DNA of 30,007 bases from contig JAHBMJ010001278.1 in assembly GCA_018398765.1 (NCBI GenBank), positions 2,501 to 32,507 of the forward strand, written 5' to 3'. A model generated the notes under the pieces. It searched no databases. It saw only the letters and a list, made by a program, of their open reading frames with translations, and had not been told where the DNA came from. Source of the stretch: Chromera velia (taxonomy: Eukaryota > Sar > Chromeraceae). The position numbers and the translations under genes are program-made. Below, one piece after another: positions 10,971 to 19,869 of this stretch. Positions within the stretch are counted from its first letter, which is position 1. Each line of letters begins with the position of its first letter.

Positions 10971-11096
10971 TATACATTCACACACACATTCATACACATA
11001 TTCACACATACATTCAAACACACACACACAAACACACACACACATCCAAACATTCCGAGTCATTCATGTATTCATTCATTCATTAATTCATTCAGT
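10971..11096 (+). repeat. (CA)n and (ATTC)n microsatellites
   Basis: ACACACATTC-type repeats pass into pure CA and then into ATTC tetranucleotides. Confidence 0.88.
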
Positions 11097-11698
11097 GGTT
11101 GATTTACCCCTGCTTACCTACGCAGGCAGTCACTTTGTTAGGCAGGCAGTCAGGCACGCACACACATACAGCCACAAGCGAGAATAGGCAGGCACAGGCA
11201 AGCACAAGCATGCATCTCCCGTCTATCTCCGTCTCCAGCACACTTTTCTTTCTGAACGCGTGTGCACTGTTCATGGCTATTCCAGTGTCAGAAGATTAGC
11301 AGCAGCTTAACGAGATCACACCTCATCGGTTCGCTATAGTTGGCTCCTTTGGTTATCGGCCCTCAGACAGGGAAAAAATTTAACCACTACTTGTTGTTCA
11401 GTTCATTACATACCTTTGCTACGATTTGAGGTCATCACATGCATCATGTTCTGGCTGTCGTTCATCAATTATGGGTCTGCGGTGAAGAGAATAACGACCT
11501 TGGTTGAAGTTCATCAGCCTCCTCCTATAGGAGTCGGGCAAGCTCCACAGGAGCGCTGGCTGCCATCGCAAGGCAGCAGAGCTGCTGAGAGTGACCGGGA
11601 GGAGACGGCTCTGGCAACATCACACACCCATGCATGCATAACATTTTCGTGCACGCAGTCGGAGGCAGTCCGGCAAATGCGTGCACGTTGGCTGTCAA
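11097..11698. other. Intergenic DNA, no gene seen
   Basis: Short (GGCA)/(CACA) patches near 11120-11210. The 116 aa open frame at 11416-11766 runs into the hairpin repeats that follow and has no recognised domain. Confidence 0.45.
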
Positions 11699-11895
11699 TC
11701 CGTGGCCTCTGCGGTAGGGCGTCCTTGGTGCCCATCAGCTTTTACGGGCCCATGCCTTCAGTGTGAACCGGCCTCTCCGGCAGGGCGCTTTCGGCGCCCA
11801 TCGCCTTTTAGAGGCCCGCACCTTCGGCGCGGTCCGGCTTTGACGGCCTTCGGCCATCAAAGTACTGGCTTTTACGGCCTCTGAGCATCAAAGCC
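11699..11895 (+). repeat. Tandem GC-rich hairpin repeat, unit about 66 bp
   Basis: Three diverged units beginning near 11699, 11769 and 11836, each with GGCCTCT/GGCTTT, a GGGCG...GCCC element and CTTTTA(C/G). Each contains short GC stems closed by TTCG-type loops, for example GGGCGC-TTTCG-GCGCCC near 11785-11801 and GGCC-TTC-GGCC near 11853-11863. Confidence 0.7.
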
Positions 11896-12229
11896 TGACC
11901 AGCCTCTTAAGGATACTTCTGAGTCTTCTATGGAACTCTTATCAGAGCAACTAAACAGACCCCTGTCAAGCGCTTTCAGGGGTTTAGACCCCGTCAAGCA
12001 CTTTTATAGAGCCTAGGAGCCTTATGGAGGACCAGATGGAGGATCGCTACTATCATGATATATAGTTAGACTAGCAACTAAACCAGCAAGCTAGCTAGCA
12101 ATTAAATTGTAAAACAGTTTGCGGTACAGGTCTTTGGCCTATGTGGGCCGGCCAAGAAGGTCCGATGCGTATAATCGCCTAGGCTCCGCACTATATAGCA
12201 CTACATAAAAAAAATAATAAAAGATTAGA
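11896..12229. other. Intergenic DNA, no gene seen
   Basis: Contains a local duplication around CCCCTGTCAAGCGCTTT / CCCCGTCAAGCACTTT (11960-12007) and a GGCCGGCC site near 12150. No gene supported. Confidence 0.5.
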
Positions 12230-12467
12230 AAAACTTTTGACCTCCCTAAACCTAACTACCACTTGAAAGTTCAAGCCGCATTTTTGGATAAACTTGAAAG
12301 TCCGACCATTTACGGTGTCTTGAAAGCCAAAGCCGCACATCTGGACGGTGTCTTGACCATCTACGCCGCAGGCGTGGACGGTCTCCTGAAAAACAATGCC
12401 GCACATAGAGATTATCTTGATTATATTTTTTCAAGTGGCACTTAGGTTCAGGGAGGTTAAACTTTTT
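12230..12467. mobile_element. Small TIR element (about 238 bp) with internal subrepeats
   Basis: Terminal inverted repeats of about 38 bp (12230-12267 and 12429-12467) share GACCTCCCTAAACCTAA / TTAGGTTCAGGGAGGTTAA-type ends. The interior holds several diverged units built on CTTGAAAG, AGCCGCA and TGGACGGT. It looks like a MITE. The 60 aa frame inside follows the subrepeats and is not called. Confidence 0.7.
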
Positions 12468-12687
12468 TTTAAATAGATTTTTTTTTATTTATCAATGCAG
12501 TCAATAGGTAAACAACTGTTGTTCAAGTGTTGCAGGACCCTGCAAAGACCTAGGAATTTAGACAGGAATTTAGAGGAATTTAGACAGGAATTCAGACAGG
12601 AATTTAGATGAATTTAGAGGAATTTAGCTAGGAATCTAAAGGAATTTAGAATAGGGGGGTGATATTAGAGGGGGGGGATCCTAGTCT

Positions 12688-12711
12688 GTGTGGCTGGCTT
12701 GCCAGCCACAC
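12688..12711. repeat. Perfect 11 bp hairpin within the foldback element
   Basis: GTGTGGCTGGC and GCCAGCCACAC are separated by TT. The hairpin is itself flanked by a G run with GATCC on the left and GGGACCC with a C run on the right, which extend the symmetry imperfectly. Confidence 0.9.
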
Positions 12712-13110
12712 GGGACCCCCCCCCCCCGGCCGTGCGGAGCACGGTCCGGGCTCATAGCACGGGAGGGGGGGCGTGCCGCGCGGTAGACCATTAAATAACA
12801 TACTAGATAATATAACTCGGTCTCAACGTCGTCTCCTTACGTTGCCCCCCCCCTTTCTTCTTGCTAACGGATCAACGTCTAGATCAACGTCTAGATCAAC
12901 GTCAATATGTGGATGCTAAAAAAGATATTGAGAGAGGAATAGAGAGGAGAGCAGGGCAGTTGAGTGCTATTGAGTGCCTCTTCTACCAGCCAGGAGTTGA
13001 AAGCCTAACGCATACTAGAGAAAATCTTGCTGCCAGGCCGTGTCGTACGGCAATCTTTTTTTATGGCACGGGGGGGGGCCGTGCTGCCGCGCGGCGAAGC
13101 CGTGCGTTAC

Positions 13111-13143
13111 GCCCCCCCCCNNNNNNNNNCCCCCCCCCCCCCC
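13111..13143. other. Assembly gap in a poly-C tract
   Basis: Nine Ns at 13121-13129 are embedded in C homopolymer. The true length of the tract is unknown. Confidence 0.97.
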
Positions 13144-13198
13144 ATGCTAAAGGCATTTCACCCCCCTATAATTTAGACCTCTAAATTTCTAAACTTTG

Positions 13199-13328
13199 GA
13201 GGTCAATTTCTTATAAACTATGATGAGTTAGAACTTGATATTAAGAATGCTTATAGACCTATATTAGACTTATAAGCACCGTTAATATCACATTCTAACT
13301 TATCATAGTTCACAAGAAATTGACCTCT
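13199..13328. repeat. Inverted repeat hairpin (arms about 57 bp)
   Basis: 13199-13255 and 13270-13328 are imperfect reverse complements, starting with GAGGTCAATTTCTT on the left and ending AAGAAATTGACCTC on the right. It lies inside the right part of the larger foldback element and is probably nested. Confidence 0.85.
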
Positions 13329-13539
13329 AAAAATTGCTAAATTCCTCTAAATTCCTGCCTTTAAATTCCTTTAGATTCCTAGCTAAATTCCTCTAAAATC
13401 CTCTAAATTCCTGTCTGAATTTCTCTAAATTCCTGTCTAAATTCCTGTCTAAATTCCTCTAAATTCCTGTCTAAATTCCTAAGTCCTTGCAGGGGAGTGT
13501 TGCACGGGATGTTGCATGAAAACTATGTGTTGTTTGGTT

Positions 13540-13945
13540 GATAAATAAAAAAAGAAAAAAAAGATCGGAAACTTTCTTTTTTTTTTCTTTTTTATTTATC
13601 GAGTGCAGAGCCCAGATAATCGCTGTGTATACATTTTACTTGGATCGACGCCGCACGTCGAATGCTCGGCATTGGCATAGAAGGCCAATCCCGGGGCCTC
13701 TAGACATCAATCCCTAGGCGGCGTAGTAGGCGCCAGCTAAAAAAAAAAAAAAAAGTCCCCCCAAACCCTTTATTTTATTTTTTTTTTCTTTTTTAGTTAA
13801 ATAACTATTGTTCAAGTATTGCACAAATGTTCTTCCTAGTGTTATTCATATGTTACATAACTATTATTAAGTGTCGTTCAAGTAAAAAAGAAAGGAAAAA
13901 AAAAGATCTCATCTGAGCACTTTTTTTTTTTCTTCTTTTTTTTCT
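13540..13945. repeat. Series of A-tract/T-tract hairpins
   Basis: 13540-13600 is an inverted repeat: GATAAATAAAAAAAG on the left against CTTTTTTATTTATC on the right, with a short core AGATCGGAAACT. A similar A-run core T-run arrangement recurs at about 13885-13945 (core AGATCTCATCTGAGCAC), and a weaker one lies at 13740-13800. Between them AACTATTGTTCAAGTATTGCA (13803-13823) resembles the subterminal AACTGTTGTTCAAGTGTTGCA at 12513-12533, linking these to the foldback element family. Confidence 0.65.
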
Positions 13946-15085
13946 TCATAGCCGGCGGTTAACATTAAACTAGAAGATTATGTTATCCTAGCTATCTTTA
14001 TCGGGGTCTAGATCCTAGTCCAGATCTAGTCTAGATTGGGGTGCGGTCTGAAGCCTCAGCAATGGGGCGTACCTTTACCGTTTGCAGGGGTGACTTGAAC
14101 GCCGACTTCTGGTAGAACGACGACAGTGCTTTACCTAGGGCACCAATTAAATCACTATCACTATCACTATCATGTGTCCACTATTTTTCAGAACATTTCT
14201 AGGAATATTTTTATCAAAGATGACTCGGACGCAACTCTGACACCGTTGACATTCAGGGGAAGACAATTTGTTGAGTTACAGTAATATCATAGTAATATGG
14301 AGATGATAATGATGACATACGATGTGCAACGAGTACAATGCCTAGTACAATGCAAAAGAGTTGAATTTATCTTCAACACAATTTGCTAGACAATTTGTTG
14401 GACCCCGCAGGAAAGGACCATGCATGCAACAAGTGACCTGGCCGCTGTCGTGCAAGTTGCATGCATAGTAATTTTTGATCGAATGAACACTGCGGGAATC
14501 GTTGGTGACCCTACCACCACTTCCTTCCGTGAGGGAGAATAAGAAAGCAGCCCCACTGACATACTCTCTGACATGCACATATAGGTAGATATAGATAAAG
14601 AGAGGGAGAGTTTCTGTGAGGACGTTTACAAAGAGGCCGTGCAAAAAGAGAGGACAACATTGTTGCGCGACAACAAAATTGGGGAACCAGATCCCAAAAG
14701 AAAAGACGAGGCTCATGAAGCATCCGAGGACGGGCGGAACAGAGTGAATGTCTTCATGACAACACATTCTCGCACGTCTCTTTTAATCCCCCCGCCAAAT
14801 ATTCCCCACACGTCATTACTGCGCAAAGGAAAGATCAGGTACGCAAATCAAACAAATGGATAATGCCAATTGGAAGACTCTCTATACGCATTTATTCAAA
14901 CTGGAGGCACGCGGGTCAACCAGACCACAGCAGCTCGTAGCTCTTTTTCAATTCAGTTGCAGAACTTAATTTCACATCGCCCCCCTCCACAAACGCATGC
15001 AATCGTCTCACACACCCTCCTGCCATTCATTCCTTGAATAACGTTCTTTCTCATTTGTTGTACTCTCTCTCTCTCTCTCGTTCAC
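13946..15085. other. Intergenic DNA downstream of the EXPERA gene
   Basis: A (CTATCA)n hexanucleotide repeat lies at 14153-14172, and a (CT)n tract at 15064-15079 sits just 3' of the EXPERA stop. A minus-strand open frame at 14342-14767 (141 aa, Cys-rich) has no recognised domain and is left uncalled. No polyadenylation motif can be fixed. Confidence 0.45.
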
Positions 15086-15952
15086 TCACTCACTCTTTAC
15101 AGACCGAGCGCTGCGTCCCTCCTCTTTCGCCTTATTGTGCAACAACCACAGCGCTGCTCCGGTGCAGATAGGGCAAAGAACGGACCACTGGAGGTTCAGC
15201 CCTGCCCACTTCACCCAATACCCCGCCCAGCCGTCAGAGATGTTCTCGTAGTTGTCGTAAATCTCGGCGATGTAGATCACAGAGGTGTTGGCCCAGAAGA
15301 ACCCCCAGTGGGTGAGTGCCGCAATAACAAGGCCTGTCTTGTACTTGAAACACCCCCCCTTCTTTATCCAGTAGGCTGCTGCCAGCTCGAAGAATCCGGA
15401 GATTGCCAGCATGGTCTCTGTGGCATGGCTGGAGGAGTGGGGTCGCATGTACCTCGTGTCTCCTGAGCCGTACATCCACCAGACCCACAACCAGAGTTCG
15501 GAGTCCTTCAGTGTGGACGTGCTCTCAATCGGGTGCAGGTACTTTCTCTTAATCAGAACGAAGGGCAATTCCCAGAACACCTGGGCAAGACCCGAGACGA
15601 TCAACCAGACGAAAATGAACTCTTCCCACCTCTGTGCCCACGTTCTCTTCTCCCCCCTGTTGTTGATGAGTGCAAACACAGGCATCCAGAGACAGATGAA
15701 GCCTGTCAGACCTGCATAGTCGTCTGTGGGGTGAGGAGGGAGATACTTGTACGCCACAAGGGGAATGCCCACCAGCACCCAACCAGCCAGGCCGATGCTG
15801 CAGAGGAGATAACCCCAGAATCGGATGCCCCGGCAGGGGGCGATATGGCCAAATTCGCTTTCGGGAGATCCCCACTCGACAGGGGCCGTCTCCGTCTCCT
15901 TTTTTTCACTGGCCCTCCTAGAGGAAGACATCGACCTCGTTGTGGGCGGCAT
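15086..15952 (-). CDS. EXPERA / emopamil-binding-like six-helix membrane protein
   Basis: Uninterrupted 288 aa frame on the minus strand with ATG at 15952-15950 and TGA at 15088-15086. About six hydrophobic helices lie near residues 44-67, 80-96, 112-134, 176-198, 206-229 and 246-271, after a Ser/Arg-rich N-terminus. The C-terminal half fits the EXPERA pattern of the sterol delta8-delta7 isomerase EBP: W.YGSGDTRY (159-168), an ET pair (179-180), E230 in VIYIAEIY, then YW..W.GLN..W (245-256) and Pro261. Family members are ER multipass proteins handling sterols or lipids. E128, E179, N253 and W256 occupy positions of known active-site residues, but the family His four residues before the first Glu is Gln124 here. 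Isomerase activity is therefore unproven, and a TMEM97/TM6SF-like role is possible. No intron is needed, unlike its neighbour. Confidence 0.75.
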   Translation of the reverse strand: MPPTTRSMSSSRRASEKKETETAPVEWGSPESEFGHIAPCRGIRFWGYLLCSIGLAGWVLVGIPLVAYKYLPPHPTDDYAGLTGFICLWMPVFALINNRGEKRTWAQRWEEFIFVWLIVSGLAQVFWELPFVLIKRKYLHPIESTSTLKDSELWLWVWWMYGSGDTRYMRPHSSSHATETMLAISGFFELAAAYWIKKGGCFKYKTGLVIAALTHWGFFWANTSVIYIAEIYDNYENISDGWAGYWVKWAGLNLQWSVLCPICTGAALWLLHNKAKEEGRSARSVKSE

Positions 15953-16777
15953 GGTTCAGGACGCTCTCTTACACTCTTTGCCAGCGTTTTCTTCTTTACC
16001 GACTCCAGAGGGAGCGCTGTGAGTGGAGCGAGCTAGGGAAGAAATGCTGGGGAAAGACAAAAAGGAGACGGCACAGAATATTAGTCTGTGGTCTTTTGAG
16101 CTGATGCAAATCGAACAAGGACGGTGCTCGCCCCGATGAAAATGACTTCTGCACACGGGTGCATGTGGCAATGAAGACTTGCAATCAAGAAGAAGCCGCG
16201 GAGCATTGATGTCGGACGTCGATCAGGGTGTAATTTTTCGGCTGGAGTCAGAATTAAAATTGTCGGTGACGTGTTTGAGTCGAAACGCGGGATATGCCGA
16301 AGTGGAGACGGCAAAATTCTGAGTGGCCCCGGCAAGCAACAGAAACCTTGCACTGTAACCGCAAGGCAGAGCTGAGAGACGGCTCGTCGATCAGAGATCG
16401 AACTGATTCTGTGCATGAAGGAGCTTCGCTGGGACGGTGAAGAACAGTAACCCAACCTATTCTTGCATCTTTCTTTGCTGTGGGATGAGGATCTGACTCT
16501 TTTCATCGTGCTGGGATCTTCTGCTCCTCAGTTGCCCTCCATTTTTGCAGTGGCGCCGAGAAAAGAGAAGACGCACCTCAGATATCTTCACTTTGTGTAC
16601 AGGCTTCTGGGGTGAGGAGCGACACTCCGCGACCCTGGAAATTCGAGAGGATGCATTCCACTGGCAAGTTGCTGAGGAAGTGAAGGAGTTTGGGTGCAGC
16701 GAGGTGTCCGTTGTTCTCGTGATTTTTGCTTCGAAAACGCTGGGCGGCATTCACTGAAGAACACGGAGACGACCGGA
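15953..16777. promoter_or_regulatory. Divergent intergenic region between the EXPERA gene and SEY1
   Basis: The 825 bp between the two start codons must contain both 5' UTRs and promoters, so a shared bidirectional control region is likely by position alone. I see no clear TATA box or repeated motif. Open frames here (for example minus 16081-16506) lack recognisable protein features and were not called. Regulatory content is inferred, not seen. Confidence 0.4.
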
Positions 16778-18113
16778 ATGAGTAACAGCAGCAACTTCAT
16801 TCAGATCGTCAACTACGACGGCGACTTTGTGTCAGTCAGTGCAAACACAAGTGTGAAAGAGTCCAGAACAGAGGAGAGGGGAGAAGAGGACAGAGCAGTG
16901 AAGTGCGAAGGTGGATGAGACCAAGTGGACAAAGGGAAACGAAGCAGACTGATTGATCTCCTTTCATCTCTTTACTACTTCTGTTTTTTAATGGCATCAG
17001 AGGGAGAAACGAGGGACGGCGCTTCCTCTCTTGCATCGTGTAAATTCTCTTTTTTTCTTTCGCGCAGAATTATTATCGCTACTCGCTGTCAGCTCGTCTC
17101 GCAATACCAGAGCAGGCCATCTCACCAGCCCCTCTCCTGCTGCCGTGTGCACTACATCTTCACCGTAGCGGGTGTCCAGTTGTCTGGTTGCTTTCAGTCT
17201 TGTCGAAGAGGAAGGATTGATTGTCCTGACCCTTGTCCCTTCCTGACTAATCGCCTGCAGTGGCGACGTCTCGACGTTCATCAAGGAGGCGAGCCTCCAG
17301 AAAACGGGACTCGATTACTCGGTGGTCACCGTTCTGGGATGTCAGAGCAGCGGCAAGAGTCAGTCGCGAGAAATAACCTCGCTGCTAAGGGGCTTTTTTG
17401 CTGCAATCCTGTCTGATGGGCCCTCTCTCCCTCGATCGATCACATTGGATGTGAGGGGGGCTGGCCTCAAGCTTTTCTTTTTTGTTGGGGGCGTTTTCTT
17501 CTTTCCTCCCTGTTGCTTGTGCGGTCATTCGTTGGTCGCGGGAGTTGCTTTCATTGTTCAACTGCTTCATGTGTGCATGCATGTGCGGTGTTCAGGCACG
17601 CTCTTGAACCGTTTGTTCAAGACGTCCTTCCAGGTGATGGACGCGTCGGCAGGAAGAGGGCAGACCACGAAGGGCCTCTGGATGGCTCTGAACAAAGGAG
17701 TGGACGACAGGAACATCGTCGTGGTCGATGTGGAGGGAACAGACAGCAAGGAGAGGGGGGAGGACAGACAGGTCAGGCAGGCAGGCACATCGATCGATCT
17801 GTTGATTGAAGAAATGGATCAGACACGAGAAACGGGGTGCCAGGAGCGAGGAAGGGGATGTACGCGGGAGGTGTTGGGGCGTTGGGTTTGGTGACTTTTC
17901 TTCTTCACGACTTGCGGTGATAAGATTTCTCCTGGCGGCAGTTTTGGGTATCTGTGTATGAATTTGTGTCTATCTGTGACTGCGTGGGCATCATATGTCC
18001 ATTCCTGCAGACTTTTGAGCACCGAGCTTCCCTGTTCTCTCTGGCGGTGGCGGACTGTGTGATCGTCAACATGTGGTATCATGTCGGTCTCTCTCTCTCT
18101 CTCTCTCTCCCTG

Positions 18114-18153
<40 letters not shown>

Positions 18154-18161
18154 CTCTCTCT

Positions 18162-18203
<42 letters not shown>

Positions 18204-18238
18204 TTCTCTCTCTCTCTGTCTCTCTCTCTCTCATTTCN

Positions 18239-18289
<51 letters not shown>

Positions 18290-19869
18290 CTCTCTCTCTC
18301 TCTCCCTGTCTCTTCTCTCCTTCTCTCCCAGTACCTTCCCCTCGCGGTGACTTTTCCTTCTGTTTCCTGTGTGTCTCGACCCTGTTTTCTGCATGGTGTG
18401 CCCCATAGTGTTCGTTTGTTTTTTCGTTTTGTAATTTCCGTTTGAGTTGTAGCAACATTTGCTCCTAGCTGCTCCTTTCTCTCAACGCCTGCGTCAACCG
18501 CCGGCCTCTGTCTGTCTGTCACTTTCTTTTGTGCTCTTTTCCCGATTTATACTGTTCTTCTGCTGCCTGTTTCTGACTGACCTTCTCTCAACCCTCACGT
18601 GCACGCGCATACAAACAAACGGACGGAGGGACGGACGCATGCAGGACATAGGTCGTTACACGGCATCGAACTACGGACTTCTCCAGACGGTTCTGGAGGT
18701 CAACCTGGAACTTTTCGGACATGACCACAAGGACAAGTCAGCCAGAAGCAGAAGAGGGGTGGGTGGCCAGAAGACGGGCTGGGTCAGGTAGTTCAGGGTT
18801 CATGGTGAGGTGCAGGTGAGGTGTGAGAGAGTGTCCTCGGCTCAAGGTTTTTCTCCCCCCTTCCCCTCTTCCTTGCTTGACTTGCACGTCTCCCGCATGA
18901 ATTGTAAAAGAAAAGGACGAGAGCGAGTTCAGACAGCAAGAAGAGCCGGTAAGGCTGCGTGAAGAGGGAAAGGAGACCCTCCCTCGTGCATCGAAGGGAA
19001 TGACAGTCTCTCGCTGTCCCCCCCTCCTCTGTTTATGTCTTTGTGTGTGGTGAGCTTTCTTCTCGTTTCAGGGCGAAGACGCTTCTGTTGTTCATCATTC
19101 GAGATCATGCGGAGGCTCAGACGCCCCTCGGTTAGTTGTAATCTAGATCGTTTCTTGCATCCTTCCGCCTTTTGTCCATTTGTTTCTCTCTTTGTTTACT
19201 TCCCCCTTTTTTCCGCTTCGGGGTTGGGTCCTTTCCTTTTTTCTTTTGCTTTCGCTCTTCTCCCACGAGGATCTTCCTCTGTACCGTCCTCGACTTTTTT
19301 TGCTGCTGGCTTCTTTCATGCCTGACTGCGTCCTCCCCTCCTCGGCCGGCGTCCTTTATTGCCGTGCCCACGCGACCAGAAACAGGGCGCTAGAAGGACG
19401 CGAACGTCTTTCTGGTTCACCGGTTCCAAATTTGCTTTTCTTCCTTCTTCTTTCTCAAGTCTAATTTCTCCTCCCTTGATCTTGCTTCCCACAGCCGCCC
19501 TGGAGAAAATGATCCTGAAAGACGTTCACGAAATTTGGGATGAGAAAGTCCGCAAGGTCAGAGGAAGCTTCGGGAGAGGAACACAAGAGAAAAGAACGGA
19601 GGGGGGAGAGGGACACTGGGGCAGTGGTCGGAGAGGCTTCGTTAGGTTCAGAAAAGGAAACGGAGGGAAGCATGAGAAGGACTTCGATCGCGTGTGAAAA
19701 GATGGTGCATGGATCTCTTTCCTTCCTTTCAGCCTTCTCGACCTGCTTCATTTTGTTTGGGGAGTCCTTTGCGGGCCTCTGTTTTTCTTTTGCTTTTGCT
19801 CCTCTGTATAAGTGCAGCCCGAAGGTCTGGAAACGCTGCCTGCTGAGAGGTTCTTCGAATTCAAAATAG
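16778..19869 (+). CDS. SEY1: SEY1 exons 1-8: GTPase domain
   Basis: Inferred coding exons: 16778-16830, 17261-17358, 17596-17771, 18011-18082, 18645-18736, 19072-19130, 19495-19556, 19818-19869. All junctions keep one frame. The P-loop is split by intron 2 inside the Ser codon of GKS, and exon 3 resumes with TLLNRLF. Exon 3 carries the switch regions and DVEGTD. Exon 4 has the hydrophobic strand ending in NMWYH, continued by DIGR in exon 5, as in RHD3 proteins. Exon 6 encodes the LLLFIIRDH strand and the guanine-specificity RD pair. Donors used are GTCAGT, GTCAGT, GTCAGG, GTCGGT, GTCAGC, GTTAGT, GTCAGA, GTCGGT. Confidence 0.92.

Larger units (their letters stand above)
12478..13557. mobile_element. 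Foldback element (about 1.08 kb) with subrepeat-built inverted arms
   Basis: Left arm 12478-12652 and right arm about 13335-13557 are imperfect inverted repeats. Their outer ends share TTTATTTATCAA / TTGATAAATAAA and GTTGCA words. Inward they are arrays of a short unit, (T)TTAGACAGGAA or TTTAGAGGAA on the left and its complement on the right. The interior has GC-rich hairpins, C and G homopolymers, a 12 bp triple repeat (GATCAACGTCTA, 12870-12903) and a second hairpin (13199-13328). No transposase is present; the only sizeable frame (12861-13184) runs through the N gap and poly-C and is not credible. Confidence 0.75.

Noticed and set aside
12861-13184. 107 aa frame MLTDQRLDQRLDQRQ...
   Set aside because: It crosses the N gap and poly-C; its start is the 12 bp triple repeat inside the foldback element.
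14073-14144. Possible tRNA gene on the minus strand (GGTGCCCTAGG... with a GTTCAAGTC box)
   Set aside because: The A-box-like to B-box-like spacing is about 8 nt short of a normal tRNA and the acceptor ends do not pair; at best a worn tRNA-derived SINE.
14342-14767. 141 aa Cys-rich minus-strand frame as a second gene
   Set aside because: No recognisable motif, no homology by eye and no codon or context support.
15137-15466. 109 aa plus-strand frame
   Set aside because: Antisense shadow of the EXPERA gene.
17819-18522. Arg/Glu-rich and Leu/Ser-rich frames around 18.1-18.3 kb
   Set aside because: They are translations of a CT microsatellite containing an N, inside intron 4.
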